NCBI RefSeq assembly: GCF_002007235.1 | Contig: NZ_MUHW01000009.1 | Coordinates: 1-64,000 of the forward strand | Length of the DNA: 64,000 nucleotides | Reading direction: 5' to 3' | Source: Oribacterium sp. C9 | GTDB taxonomy: Bacteria; Bacillota; Clostridia; Lachnospirales; Lachnospiraceae | Part shown: piece after piece, positions 25,749 to 34,082 of the stretch | How the letters are laid out: every line of letters starts with the position of its first letter | How positions within the stretch are numbered: the first letter of the stretch is position 1 | The notes under the pieces: model-generated | What the model was told of the DNA's origin: nothing | Database searches by the model: none | What the model saw: the letters and a program-made list of their open reading frames with translations, nothing else | Position numbers and translations under genes: made by a program

Positions 25749-27344
25749 ATGATCAAGTACGTATTTGTAACAGGTGGAGTAGTTTCCGGTCTCGGAAAGG
25801 GAATCACAGCCGCATCTCTGGGAAGACTTCTGAAGGCAAGAGGTTACAAGGTAACCATGCAGAAGTTCGATCCATACATAAACATTGACCCGGGCACCAT
25901 GAACCCTATACAGCATGGTGAGGTTTTTGTAACAGATGACGGAACTGAGACAGACCTTGATCTCGGACACTATGAGCGATTCATCGACGAATCTCTGGAC
26001 CGCCGTTCCAATGTTACATCCGGAAAAGTGTACTGGTCAGTACTCAACAAGGAACGTCACGGAGAATATGAAGGTCACACTGTTCAGGTCATCCCCCACA
26101 TCACAAACGAGATAAAGTCTGATTTCTACAGATCAGATGATCCGGATGAGGACCGTATCGCAATCATCGAAGTGGGCGGAACAGTAGGAGATATCGAGTC
26201 ACAGCCATTCCTTGAGGCTATCCGTCAGTTCCAGCATGAAGTAGGTCATGAAAATGCCATCATGATCCACGTAACTCTGATCCCTTATCTCCATGCTTCC
26301 GAGGAGCTGAAGACAAAGCCGACTCAGATGAGTGTAAGAGAGCTTCAGCGTCTGGGACTTCAGACAGACATCCTGGTTTGCCGTACAGAGCGTCCCATCC
26401 CTCAGGATATCAAGGACAAGATAGCCATGTTCTGTAACCTGCCTGCAAACCATGTTCTTCAGAACACAAACGCCGAGTTCATTTATGAGGTACCTCTTCT
26501 TATGGAGCACGAGCACCTCGCTCAGTCAGTATGCGAATGTCTCCACCTCCCATGTCCTGAGCCGGACCTTACCGAGTGGAAGTCCATGGTAGAAAATCTC
26601 CGCCATCCGGAAAAGGAAGTTGTCATTGCCCTCGTAGGTAAGTACACACAGCTTCATGATGCATATTTAAGTGTTGCGGAGTCACTGAAGCATGGCGGAG
26701 TGGCAAACCACGCAAAGGTAAACATTCGCTGGGTTGACTCAGAGGAGGTAGAAAAGGTTGGTGCCGCCACACTTCTTCAGGGAGTAGACGGAATCCTTGT
26801 TCCGGGCGGATTCGGTCAGCGCGGAATCGAAGGCATGATCATGGCTGCACAGTACGCAAGAGAGAACAGGATCCCGTACCTCGGAATCTGTCTCGGAATG
26901 CAGATCTCCATCATCGAATTCTCAAGAAATGTTCTCGGATGGAAGGATGCAAATTCAACCGAATTCGATCCTAACACAACACATCCTGTTATCGACCTTA
27001 TGCCGGAGCAGAAGACTGTAACAGATCTCGGCGGAACCATGCGTCTCGGAGCTTATCCATGTGAGCTTCGTGAAGGTACAAAGGCACATGCAGTTTACGG
27101 AAAGACTTCCATCTCTGAGCGTCACAGACACAGATATGAGGTTAACAACGACTTCCGTAAGGATCTGGAAGAGGCAGGCATGGAGCTTGTAGGACAGTCA
27201 CCGGACGGTCATATCGTTGAGATAGTAGAGCTTAAGGATCATCCTTATTTCCTCGCTACCCAGGCTCATCCTGAGTTCAAGTCCAGGCCTAACAACGCAC
27301 ATCCACTGTTCAAGGGATTGATCGAGGCTGCGCTTAAGAAATAA
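25749..27344 (+). CDS. pyrG: CTP synthase
   Basis: A 531-residue cytoplasmic enzyme that aminates UTP to CTP with glutamine and ATP. The synthetase domain begins with [20 protein letters not shown] and contains [15 protein letters not shown] and [11 protein letters not shown]. The C-terminal class I glutamine amidotransferase domain has the nucleophile Cys in YLGICLGMQ and the His-Glu pair in TQAHPEFKS. Length and motif order are normal. A GAAAGGGGAG ribosome site precedes the ATG. It is transcribed alone. The upstream structures suggest attenuation, but the G-rich transcript start known for B. subtilis pyrG is not evident. Confidence 0.97.
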   Translation: MIKYVFVTGGVVSGLGKGITAASLGRLLKARGYKVTMQKFDPYINIDPGTMNPIQHGEVFVTDDGTETDLDLGHYERFIDESLDRRSNVTSGKVYWSVLNKERHGEYEGHTVQVIPHITNEIKSDFYRSDDPDEDRIAIIEVGGTVGDIESQPFLEAIRQFQHEVGHENAIMIHVTLIPYLHASEELKTKPTQMSVRELQRLGLQTDILVCRTERPIPQDIKDKIAMFCNLPANHVLQNTNAEFIYEVPLLMEHEHLAQSVCECLHLPCPEPDLTEWKSMVENLRHPEKEVVIALVGKYTQLHDAYLSVAESLKHGGVANHAKVNIRWVDSEEVEKVGAATLLQGVDGILVPGGFGQRGIEGMIMAAQYARENRIPYLGICLGMQISIIEFSRNVLGWKDANSTEFDPNTTHPVIDLMPEQKTVTDLGGTMRLGAYPCELREGTKAHAVYGKTSISERHRHRYEVNNDFRKDLEEAGMELVGQSPDGHIVEIVELKDHPYFLATQAHPEFKSRPNNAHPLFKGLIEAALKK

Positions 27345-27358
27345 ACCGGTCATTTCAC

Positions 27359-27407
27359 CACTTTTGTGCACGCACAAGTGGAGGACAGACTTATGACACT
27401 TATATCA
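27359..27407 (+). repeat. Dispersed upstream element, copy 2, with a palindromic head
   Basis: CCACTTTTGTGCA at 27359-27371 and AGACTTATGACACTTATATCA at 27387-27407 are identical to blocks at 15129-15178 (minus strand). In this copy the head folds on itself (CCACTTttGTGC pairs with GCACAAGTGG). Confidence 0.6.
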
Positions 27408-27414
27408 TATTAAT

Positions 27415-27463
27415 ACATGTTCATGTGATTATGTACGTGTTGACAGGTATGGTATTCTATAAT
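27415..27463 (+). promoter_or_regulatory. Operator-like palindrome and atypical promoter before the metal-exporter gene
   Basis: ACATGTTCATGT (27415-27426) is palindromic apart from its central bases. TTGACA (27440-27445) and TATAAT (27458-27463) are perfect hexamers but only 12 bp apart, too short for an ordinary promoter. An activator or an alternative pairing of elements may be involved. Confidence 0.3.
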
Positions 27464-27481
27464 ACGACTCACGAAACGTTT

Positions 27482-27511
27482 AGAAGAGGCTCCTGAGGAA
27501 CCTCTTCTTTT
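27482..27511 (+). terminator. Leader terminator-like hairpin before the metal-exporter gene
   Basis: AGAAGAGG (27482-27489) pairs with CCTCTTCT (27501-27508), with an inner TCC/GGA stem, followed by TTTT. It lies 45 bp before the start codon, between the promoter candidate and the gene. Confidence 0.65.
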
Positions 27512-27555
27512 CATTTGCATTTTGATATAAATTTATAGTAAGGAGGACTTTACTC

Positions 27556-28680
27556 ATGGAAATGATTACAGATGCATTTATGGATGCGTTGATCGATACC
27601 ATAAAGCTCGTTCCGTTCCTGCTTGTGACCTACATGGCGATGGAATATCTGGAACATAAGACCGAAAAAAGCACCACATCCATGCTTGAAAAGGCAGGAC
27701 GTTTCGGCCCGCTCATCGGAGGCGCTGCAGGTGTGCTTCCTCAATGCGGTTTCTCAGCTGCCGCTTCAAGTCTCTTCGCCGGAGGTGTCATCTCTGTAGG
27801 AACCCTCATCGCAGTATTTCTTTCAACTTCAGATGAGATGCTTCCTATATTCATATCCGAGCAGGTGGCCCCAAAGACCATCATCGCCATACTGGCAACC
27901 AAGATGATACTTGGCATCATCAGCGGTTTCACTCTGGATATCTTCATGCATCACGGAAAGCATACTCCTGCACCGGAAAAGCATATTCACGATCTCTGTG
28001 AGCACGACCACTGTGCATGCGACGATGATGAAGATGAGGATGAGTATGATGACAATGCTGATGACCACGACCACGATGAACATCATGCACAGTTCGAAGC
28101 CGAAGATAAGCATACTCATCACTCCGAGGCGCACCATGAAGCCACAGAAGAAATTCATAAGGCTCATCACATAGAATCGGAAGAGATGGAACATCATGAT
28201 CATAAACATGAGCACCATGATCATCATGGGCATGAACATTCCCATGAGCATCACGGACATCACCACCATCACAAGGGCGGCATAGCAGGAATCCTTCAGC
28301 CTGCATTCCATCATACCTTCCAGATAACTGTATTTATTTTCCTCATCACCTTTGTGATAACACTGCTTGTTGAGGGAATAGGACGTGAAGCCATAGGTGC
28401 ATTCCTTTCAGGAAAGCCTGTTGTCGGTGTTTTCCTTTCCGGAATCATAGGTCTCATCCCTAACTGTGCGGCTTCAGTAAGTATCACCGAGCTTTATCTC
28501 ATGGGTATGCTCGATGCAGGTCAGATGATGGCCGGTCTGATGGTTGGTGCAGGAGTCGGTCTTCTCGTTCTTTTCCGTACAAACTATCATCCTAATGAGA
28601 ATCTCCGTATCGCCGTTATGCTTTATGCTATCGGAGTTTTCTGGGGACTCGTCATCCAGTTCCTGGGAGTGACATTCTGA
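27556..28680 (+). CDS. 10-TM heavy-metal exporter-like permease with a His-rich loop
   Basis: A 374-residue membrane protein resembling the putative 10-TM heavy-metal exporter family (ArsP_2; often annotated as a putative manganese or arsenic efflux protein). Two homologous halves share Cys-containing motifs: VLPQCGFSAAASSLFAGG (about 60-77) and LIPNCAASVSITELYLMG. Between them lies a roughly 110-residue cytoplasmic or external loop (131-240) made largely of His, Asp and Glu, ending in HGHHHHHK. Such loops bind divalent metals. AAGGAGG precedes the ATG. The gene stands alone with its own leader hairpin and terminator. The metal is unproven; Mn, Zn or Ni are more plausible than arsenite given the loop. 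Confidence 0.82.
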   Translation: MEMITDAFMDALIDTIKLVPFLLVTYMAMEYLEHKTEKSTTSMLEKAGRFGPLIGGAAGVLPQCGFSAAASSLFAGGVISVGTLIAVFLSTSDEMLPIFISEQVAPKTIIAILATKMILGIISGFTLDIFMHHGKHTPAPEKHIHDLCEHDHCACDDDEDEDEYDDNADDHDHDEHHAQFEAEDKHTHHSEAHHEATEEIHKAHHIESEEMEHHDHKHEHHDHHGHEHSHEHHGHHHHHKGGIAGILQPAFHHTFQITVFIFLITFVITLLVEGIGREAIGAFLSGKPVVGVFLSGIIGLIPNCAASVSITELYLMGMLDAGQMMAGLMVGAGVGLLVLFRTNYHPNENLRIAVMLYAIGVFWGLVIQFLGVTF

Positions 28681-28763
28681 AAAATCAAAAAAGACCTGTG
28701 TATGTGAGTCGTTGATCACATACAGAAACCCGGTCATCAATATATGCTTACAAACCTTAAAAA

Positions 28764-28807
28764 CCTGTAATCCACGTTGTGAAACCGCATGTGGATTACA
28801 GGCTTTT
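28764..28807 (+). terminator. Intrinsic terminator after the metal-exporter gene
   Basis: CCTGTAATCCAC (28764-28775) pairs perfectly with GTGGATTACAGG (28791-28802), followed by cTTTT. A second hairpin (TGTATGTGA/TCACATACA) lies upstream near 28698-28724. Confidence 0.82.
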
Positions 28808-28910
28808 ACTATTATGTTATTTAATTAGAATTGTGCTTAAATTTTTTTGATTTTTGTTTACTTTTCACCCGATTGCGTCTAAGATAAAATAAATAAATGT
28901 CTCGAGGTTA

Positions 28911-28979
28911 TGGCAGGTTTTCTGTATAAATTTGCCATGTAGCATCAGCCCTTTGCGAAGCAAAATATAAATGGGCTGA
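28911..28979 (+). promoter_or_regulatory. Structured leader of the BTAD regulator gene
   Basis: Two stems can form: TGGCA/TGCCA (28911-28915, 28933-28937), and TCAGCCC/GGGCTGA (28945-28951, 28973-28979) enclosing TTTGC-gaa-GCAAA (28952-28964). It does not match a riboswitch class I know. The rest of the 28808-29004 gap is AT-rich, with a weak promoter near 28860-28885. Confidence 0.4.
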
Positions 28980-29004
28980 AATTCCCAAAGGCAAGGGGTT
29001 AAAA

Positions 29005-30276
29005 ATGAGTGAGAGTGAAAATCGTATTGAAGTTCGTATGCTGGGCGGTTTTTCCATTACGGTAAACGGTCAGTATATGGGGCTCGGTCAGAACAACAAG
29101 GCAAACTTTCTCAAACTGATCCAGATCATCCTTTTAAATCACAAAAAAGGCATATCCAAAAGAGAGCTTATCGATGGAGTATTTGGATACAAGGATCTCC
29201 TTGATGAAAACAACAGTTTGAACAACCTTCTTCATCAGGCCAGAACCCAGCTTAAGAAGAGCGGAGTACCCGGAAAGCGTTATATCGAAGGAAAGAAAGG
29301 TATATATTTCCCGGAAAAACCCGAAGGCTATGAATTAAGTCTCGACGTAAAGACCTACATGGATGATTGCCGAAAGGCCGGAGAGACCGAGGATCCGGCA
29401 TCAAAAGCAGCTTTATATGAGCATGCATTTGAATTGTATCGCGGCGAGCTTCTTCCCGAGTTCTCTACAGACAACTGGGTCATCGTTGAATCAGTGAAGC
29501 TTAAACACCTCTATGATGAACTGGTGATGTTCCTCGGAGAGTATTATCGCAACAAGGGCGATTATGACAGTCTCTACAAGTTATATAATCGTGCCAGCCA
29601 GATATATCCTGATGCAGGATGGCAGATAAACGTGATTGATGCTCTGATCCTCCGTAAGGAATACAAGGAGGCATATGAGCTCTATAACAAGACTGCACGT
29701 TATTACCTTGATGATCTCGAAGTACCTCTTCCTGATGATCTCATCAGATGCTACGAACGCATCTATGACGATATCAAGGTAGTATCCGATGATATCGAAG
29801 AGATTCAGGCAGGAATCCTCGAAAGAGACGCAGCCTTAAAGAATAACAAGGGCGACAGCAGAAGCCTCGGATCCTACTATTGTGCATTCTCGAGCTTTAT
29901 CGATGTCTACAACGTACTCCGCAGAAACCTTGTACGACGTGGAAATTCCATTTTCATGATGCTCTGCACACTCGTAGACTACGAAGGAAAGCCTATTCAG
30001 AATCAGGAGAAGCTCGCAGCCCGCTCAGAAGCTTTGAAGAACGCTCTTTATGAAGAGCTTCGTCAGGGTGATGTTTACACCAAGTACAGCTCCAGCCAGT
30101 ACCTTCTTCTTCTTATCGGAACAAAGAAGGAAGACTGTGGAATCATCTACCACAGAATTTCGAAAAAGCTGAAGGAGCTTGCAGGTTCAAGAGCTGAATT
30201 AAAGTACAGGATCGTTTCTCTGGCAGAGATCCCATCCATTCTTGAGAGCGGCACCGGCTCACACAAGGCAGACTGA
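29005..30276 (+). CDS. BTAD/SARP-like regulator with a degenerate GGDEF-like C-terminus
   Basis: A 423-residue protein. Residues about 8-105 form an OmpR-type winged helix as in SARP-like regulators (RMLGGFSITVNGQYM, LNNLLHQARTQLKKSG). Residues 106-245 form a bacterial transcriptional activation domain of TPR-like helices (YELYNKTARYYLDDLEVPLP). The last 140 residues have the spacing of a diguanylate cyclase domain (LRQGDVYTKYSSSQYLLLLI in place of D-x-x-R-[GGDEF]-F), but the catalytic GGDEF residues are missing, so nucleotide binding or dimerisation is more likely than catalysis. The ATG at 29005 has AAGGGG upstream. Its neighbour is an NSS symporter, which it may regulate. The domain assignment of the last part is tentative. 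Confidence 0.75.
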   Translation: MSESENRIEVRMLGGFSITVNGQYMGLGQNNKANFLKLIQIILLNHKKGISKRELIDGVFGYKDLLDENNSLNNLLHQARTQLKKSGVPGKRYIEGKKGIYFPEKPEGYELSLDVKTYMDDCRKAGETEDPASKAALYEHAFELYRGELLPEFSTDNWVIVESVKLKHLYDELVMFLGEYYRNKGDYDSLYKLYNRASQIYPDAGWQINVIDALILRKEYKEAYELYNKTARYYLDDLEVPLPDDLIRCYERIYDDIKVVSDDIEEIQAGILERDAALKNNKGDSRSLGSYYCAFSSFIDVYNVLRRNLVRRGNSIFMMLCTLVDYEGKPIQNQEKLAARSEALKNALYEELRQGDVYTKYSSSQYLLLLIGTKKEDCGIIYHRISKKLKELAGSRAELKYRIVSLAEIPSILESGTGSHKAD

Positions 30277-30298
30277 TAAATTTACTATTAAAATATTT

Positions 30299-30328
30299 AA
30301 GAGCTTGCAGTTTTTTGCAAGCTCTTTT
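30299..30328 (+). terminator. Intrinsic terminator after the BTAD regulator
   Basis: AAGAGCTTGCA (30299-30309) pairs with TGCAAGCTCTT (30316-30326), followed by TT. Confidence 0.88.
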
Positions 30329-30400
30329 ATCATTGTGGAGACTGTAATAGTGCAAAGCGTTAAAAAGTCAAATTAATTAAATTCTCACTTAAGGAGTCTT

Positions 30401-31780
30401 ATGAGTAACAAACGTGAAAGCTTTAAATCCAGAATAGGATTCATTCTGGTAAGCGCAGGCTGCGCCATAGGTATAGGAAACGTATGGAAGTTCCCTTACC
30501 TTGTCGGTCAGAACGGAGGAGGAATCTTCGTACTGTTCTACCTTATTTTCCTGATCATCATGGGTGTACCGGTTCTCACCATGGAACTTGCAGTAGGCCG
30601 TGCATCACGGAAGAGTGCGGTACTTGCATATAAAAAACTTGAGCCCAAGGGCAGTAAATGGCATATACACGGCTGGTTTGCCGTAGCCGGTGCCTACCTT
30701 CTCATGATGTACTACACCACAGTATCCGGATGGATGATATCGTACTTTTTTAAATTCGCCTCCGGAACCTTTGATAAAGTATCCATGGATAATGTTGATT
30801 CCGTTTTCTTCGATATGCTTGCTAACCCGGCTGAGATGATGATATGTATGGCAGTCACTGTTATCGTAGGATTTCTGGTATGTTCCTTCGGTATACAGAG
30901 AGGACTCGAAAAGGTCACAACTACTATGATGAGCGCACTTCTGGTACTTATAGTAGTCCTTGCAGTGCGAAGCGTTTCACTTCCAAATGCTAAAGCCGGA
31001 GTTGAGTTCTATCTGATCCCAAGCTTGGACAGAGTATACGAAGCGGGAAGCGGCAACCTCCTTAAGGGCTTCGGTTCAGTCATTTCCGCAGCCATGAATC
31101 AGGCATTCTTTACATTGAGCCTCGGAGTAGCCTGCATGGAGATCTTCGGATCCTACATGTCTGAGAATTTTTCACTTGTGGGAGAGTCAGTAAGAATTTG
31201 TGCACTCGATACATTTGTAGCCATCATATCAGGTCTTATCATTTTCCCTGCATGCTTTAGCTTCAATGTACAGCCGGATTCAGGTCCAAGCCTCATCTTC
31301 ATGACCCTTCCGAAGGTTTTCATGAGCATGCCTGCGGGAAGACTCTGGGGAACTCTTTTCTTCATGTTTATGTCCTTCGCGAGCTTCAGTACAGTCATAA
31401 CTGTTTTTGAAAACCTTCTCGCAACCTCCATCGACAACTTCGGAGTCACACGAAAGAAAGCGGTACTTGTGAACTGTATCTACATCCTCATCGCCAGCAT
31501 TCCATGTGTACTCGGTTACAATATCTGGTCACATGTTCACCTTATCGGTGCAAGAGACATTCTGGACTCAGAGGACTTTATAGTCTCAAACATACTTCTT
31601 CCTGCAGGTTCACTCACATACCTTCTGTTCTGTGTCACTAAATGGGGCTGGGGCTTCGACAGGTACATGGAAGAGTGTAACAAGGGTGAAGGTATGAAAC
31701 TGCGACCTTCAGTGAAGCCATACCTCCTGTATGTACTTCCTGTACTTATCTTCATTATCCTGATACAGGGACTGGTATAA
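30401..31780 (+). CDS. Neurotransmitter:sodium symporter (NSS) family transporter
   Basis: A 459-residue membrane protein with about eleven hydrophobic segments, as in many bacterial NSS members. It should import an amino acid or related compound with Na+. The first segment carries the sodium/substrate-site motif GFILVSAGCAIGIGNVWKFP, followed by YLVGQNGGGIFVLFY. A further conserved block is FFTLSLGVACMEIFGSYM in the sixth segment region. AAGGAG precedes the ATG. No partner subunit is needed. The substrate cannot be assigned; tryptophan, tyrosine, leucine or other amino acids are known for the family. Confidence 0.93.
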   Translation: MSNKRESFKSRIGFILVSAGCAIGIGNVWKFPYLVGQNGGGIFVLFYLIFLIIMGVPVLTMELAVGRASRKSAVLAYKKLEPKGSKWHIHGWFAVAGAYLLMMYYTTVSGWMISYFFKFASGTFDKVSMDNVDSVFFDMLANPAEMMICMAVTVIVGFLVCSFGIQRGLEKVTTTMMSALLVLIVVLAVRSVSLPNAKAGVEFYLIPSLDRVYEAGSGNLLKGFGSVISAAMNQAFFTLSLGVACMEIFGSYMSENFSLVGESVRICALDTFVAIISGLIIFPACFSFNVQPDSGPSLIFMTLPKVFMSMPAGRLWGTLFFMFMSFASFSTVITVFENLLATSIDNFGVTRKKAVLVNCIYILIASIPCVLGYNIWSHVHLIGARDILDSEDFIVSNILLPAGSLTYLLFCVTKWGWGFDRYMEECNKGEGMKLRPSVKPYLLYVLPVLIFIILIQGLV

Positions 31781-31831
31781 ACATTCATATGCATTGGCAT
31801 ATGGATTCCAACAGCAAATCTGAAAAAAGTC

Positions 31832-31860
31832 TTGATTTTACTATATTCCTATGTTATTGT
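31832..31860 (+). promoter_or_regulatory. Promoter of the rimP-nusA-infB operon
   Basis: TTGATT (31832-31837), a 17-bp spacer and TATTGT (31855-31860) with an upstream TG. The transcript would start near 31867 and first encode the hairpin at 31888-31915. Confidence 0.6.
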
Positions 31861-31887
31861 TATTCAGTATTTATTGACTAGTTGAAA

Positions 31888-31915
31888 GGAGCAGGCGAAA
31901 ACGCCCGCTCCTTTT
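31888..31915 (+). terminator. Attenuator-like terminator in the rimP-nusA leader
   Basis: GGAGCaGGCG (31888-31897) pairs with CGCCcGCTCC (31902-31911) across AAAA, followed by TTTT. It lies between the promoter and the rimP ribosome site, so readthrough is required for expression. This position would suit feedback by NusA. Confidence 0.75.
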
Positions 31916-31938
31916 GCTTAGGTTTAGAGGAAATTTTT

Positions 31939-32307
31939 ATGCAGACAAATGGCTATACCGAAAGAGTTAAAAAGTATCTCGACGAAATATGTCCGAAGGA
32001 CGGATACGAAGTAGACAGTGTGACTTTCACACAGGAAAACAATGAATGGTACTTAAGAGCATTCATATATCGAGCAGATGGTGTCGATATGACTGTAGAC
32101 GACTGTGCAAAGGTTTCCCGAAAGCTGTCTAAATGGCTTGACAAGGAAGATTTTATTCCAGAGCAATATATGTTAGAGGTATGTTCACTCGGCTTTAAGG
32201 ATCATCCCGGAAACGCCGATGTAGAACCTTACGATGTGGATGCAGAGGCCTCGGCAGAAGAGTCCACAGACAATGAATCAGAAGATATTATCACCGGGAG
32301 GGGTTAA
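31939..32307 (+). CDS. rimP: RimP-like ribosome maturation factor lacking the C-terminal domain
   Basis: A 122-residue protein in the classic position before nusA. Residues 1 to about 93 match the RimP N-terminal domain (YEVDSVTFTQENNEWYLRAF, MTVDDCAKVSRKLSKWLD, YMLEVCSLG). The usual SH3-like C-terminal domain is absent. The normally conserved SSPG-x-x-RPL turn is CSLGFKDHP, and the last 25 residues are an acidic Asp/Glu/Ser-rich tail. Typical RimP proteins are about 150-160 residues. The stop is only 5 bp before nusA and no frameshifted remainder is seen, so this is a real short form rather than a broken gene. AGAGGA precedes the ATG at 31939. Confidence 0.8.
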   Translation: MQTNGYTERVKKYLDEICPKDGYEVDSVTFTQENNEWYLRAFIYRADGVDMTVDDCAKVSRKLSKWLDKEDFIPEQYMLEVCSLGFKDHPGNADVEPYDVDAEASAEESTDNESEDIITGRG

Positions 32308-32312
32308 AACAA

Positions 32313-33497
32313 ATGAATACAGAACTTAGCGAAGCACTCGATCTACTGGAGAAGGAAAAAGGAATTTCAAAGCAGTCTTTGATCGAAGCGATAGAGCTTT
32401 CACTCCAGACAGCCTGCAAGAACCACTTTGGTTCTTCCGACAACATAAGAGTAAGTGTTGATCCTGTCACATGTGAGTTCTCAGTAATCGCTGACAAGAC
32501 AGTAGTTGAAGAAGTACTTGATAAGAACACCGAGATCTCTCTTGCAGATGCAAGAATGATCGACCCGGGATATACGCTCGGTTCCATCGTGCCTGTAAAG
32601 GTTGATTCCAAGACCTTCGGACGTATCGCTACACAGAACGCAAAGGGCGTTATCGTTCAGCGTATCCGTGAGGAAGAGCGTAAGGTACTTTACAACGAGT
32701 ACTACTCCATGGAAAAGGAAGTTGTCACAGGTACTATCGACAGAAACACAGGCAGATCCATCATCGTTAATCTCGGCAAGGTAGACGGTTACCTTTCAGA
32801 GAACGAACAGATCAAGGATGAGAAGCTTGAGACCAACGACAGAGTAAAGATTTATGTAGTTGAAGTAAGAGATACTCCTCGCGGACCACGTGTTATGGTA
32901 TCCAGAACTCATCCTGAGCTTGTAAAGCGTCTCTTCGAAGAGGAAGTATCCGAGGTAAGAGACGGCATCGTAGAGATCAAGGCTATCTCTCGTGAGGCCG
33001 GTTCCAGAACCAAGATGGCAGTTATGTCAAACGATCCTAACGTTGATCCTGTAGGTGCATGCGTAGGTCTCAACGGGTCACGTGTAAACACTGTGGTCGA
33101 GGAGCTTCGCGGAGAAAAGATCGATATCATCAACTACGATGAGAATCCTGCATACCTTATCGAGAATGCACTTTCACCTGCAAAGGTTATCGCAGTTATC
33201 GCAGATCAGGATAACAAGGAGGCCATGGTCATCGTACCTGATGCCCAGCTCAGCCTCGCCATCGGTAAGGAAGGTCAGAATGCACGTCTTGCTGCAAAGC
33301 TCACAAGCTACAAGATCGATATCAAGTCTGAGTCACAGGCTCAGGAGCAGGGCATCTTCGATGAGATGGGTATCGACTATCAGAGTGAAGAGTCAGAGGA
33401 TATGGATGACTCGGAGCTTATGGAGACAGCAGAGGACATGGAAGATACAACCGGTGAGACATTTGCAGATGCAGATGACGAAAACGGAGAGATGTGA
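32313..33497 (+). CDS. nusA: Transcription termination/antitermination factor NusA
   Basis: A 394-residue RNA-polymerase-associated protein. The N-terminal polymerase-binding domain covers about 1-125, the S1 domain about 133-200 (VTGTIDRNTGRSIIVNLGKVDG), and two KH domains about 200-345 (GACVGLNGSRVNTVVEELRGE, LAIGKEGQNARLAAKL). The last 45 residues are an acidic tail with DDSELMETAEDMED-like repeats. GGGAGGGG precedes the ATG. It shares the operon with rimP, ylxR, ylxQ, infB and rbfA, and could regulate its own operon at the leader hairpin. Confidence 0.97.
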   Translation: MNTELSEALDLLEKEKGISKQSLIEAIELSLQTACKNHFGSSDNIRVSVDPVTCEFSVIADKTVVEEVLDKNTEISLADARMIDPGYTLGSIVPVKVDSKTFGRIATQNAKGVIVQRIREEERKVLYNEYYSMEKEVVTGTIDRNTGRSIIVNLGKVDGYLSENEQIKDEKLETNDRVKIYVVEVRDTPRGPRVMVSRTHPELVKRLFEEEVSEVRDGIVEIKAISREAGSRTKMAVMSNDPNVDPVGACVGLNGSRVNTVVEELRGEKIDIINYDENPAYLIENALSPAKVIAVIADQDNKEAMVIVPDAQLSLAIGKEGQNARLAAKLTSYKIDIKSESQAQEQGIFDEMGIDYQSEESEDMDDSELMETAEDMEDTTGETFADADDENGEM

Positions 33498-33502
33498 ACG
33501 GT

Positions 33503-33769
33503 ATGAAAAAGATACCGGAGAGAACGTGCATTGGCTGCGGTCAGAAAAAGGAAAAACCAAACCTGATACGTATCGTTCATGCACTTGACGATACCTTCAG
33601 CATAGATCCAACCGGACGAAAAAACGGTCGCGGCGCTTACATTTGCAATGACATTTCATGCCTTGACAAAGCTATAAAGCGTAAGGCCCTGGATCGAGCT
33701 TTCAAGGTTTCCGTTTCTGAAGAGACCGCACAGGCACTCAGAGAGGAACTGATACAGCTTGGTAGATGA
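33503..33769 (+). CDS. ylxR: YlxR-family RNA-binding protein
   Basis: An 88-residue small basic protein. It has the family motif RTCIGCGQKKEK near the N-terminus, followed by IDPTGRKNGRGAYIC and CLDKAIKRKALDRAFK. It sits between nusA and ylxQ as in most Firmicutes. The ATG at 33503 is preferred because GGAGAG at 33486-33491 is 11 bp away. A GTG at 33494 overlapping the nusA stop is an alternative with too-short spacing. The molecular role is unsettled; an RNA-associated regulatory role is proposed for homologues. Confidence 0.9.
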   Translation: MKKIPERTCIGCGQKKEKPNLIRIVHALDDTFSIDPTGRKNGRGAYICNDISCLDKAIKRKALDRAFKVSVSEETAQALREELIQLGR

Positions 33770-34082
33770 AAGAATATACGGTCTGCTCGGATTATGCCAG
33801 AGAGCAGGCAAACTGAAAAGCGGCGAGTTCTCAGTTGAGAAATCACTGAAAGGACATAAATCCTTTCTAGTGATCGTTCCGGAGGACGCGTCCGATAACA
33901 CAAAAAAGAAATTCAGAAACATGACGACATACCGTGATGTTCCATATTTCGAATTAGGCACAAAAGAGAAGCTGGGGATGCAGCTCGGGAAATCCGAAAG
34001 GTCTTCACTCAGCATAGAAGATGAAGGATTCGCTAAGGCGATGATCAAATATATTGACGGAGGTAATGTGAATGTCAGATGA
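33759..34082 (+). CDS. ylxQ: YlxQ, L7Ae-type ribosomal/RNA-binding protein
   Basis: A 107-residue protein with the L7Ae/L30e fold: IYGLLGLCQRAGKLKSGEFS, then a K-rich helix and FLVIVPEDASDNTKKKF. It begins at a TTG (33759) that overlaps the end of ylxR by 11 bp, with GAGAGGA upstream; no ATG exists until residue 55. It overlaps infB by 11 bp, so translation of ylxR-ylxQ-infB is coupled. It probably binds kink-turn-like RNA. Confidence 0.88.
   Translation: MVDERIYGLLGLCQRAGKLKSGEFSVEKSLKGHKSFLVIVPEDASDNTKKKFRNMTTYRDVPYFELGTKEKLGMQLGKSERSSLSIEDEGFAKAMIKYIDGGNVNVR

Noticed and set aside
27345-27555. Mn-sensing (yybP-ykoY) riboswitch before the metal permease
   Set aside because: The conserved loop sequences of that class are not found; only a simple hairpin and a palindrome are present.
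28000-28300. CRISPR-like CAT/GAT repeats
   Set aside because: These are His/Asp codons of the metal-binding loop in a continuous reading frame, with no spacer structure.
32200-32313. Frameshift explaining the short RimP
   Set aside because: No SH3-like coding remainder occurs in other frames, and nusA begins 5 bp after the stop.
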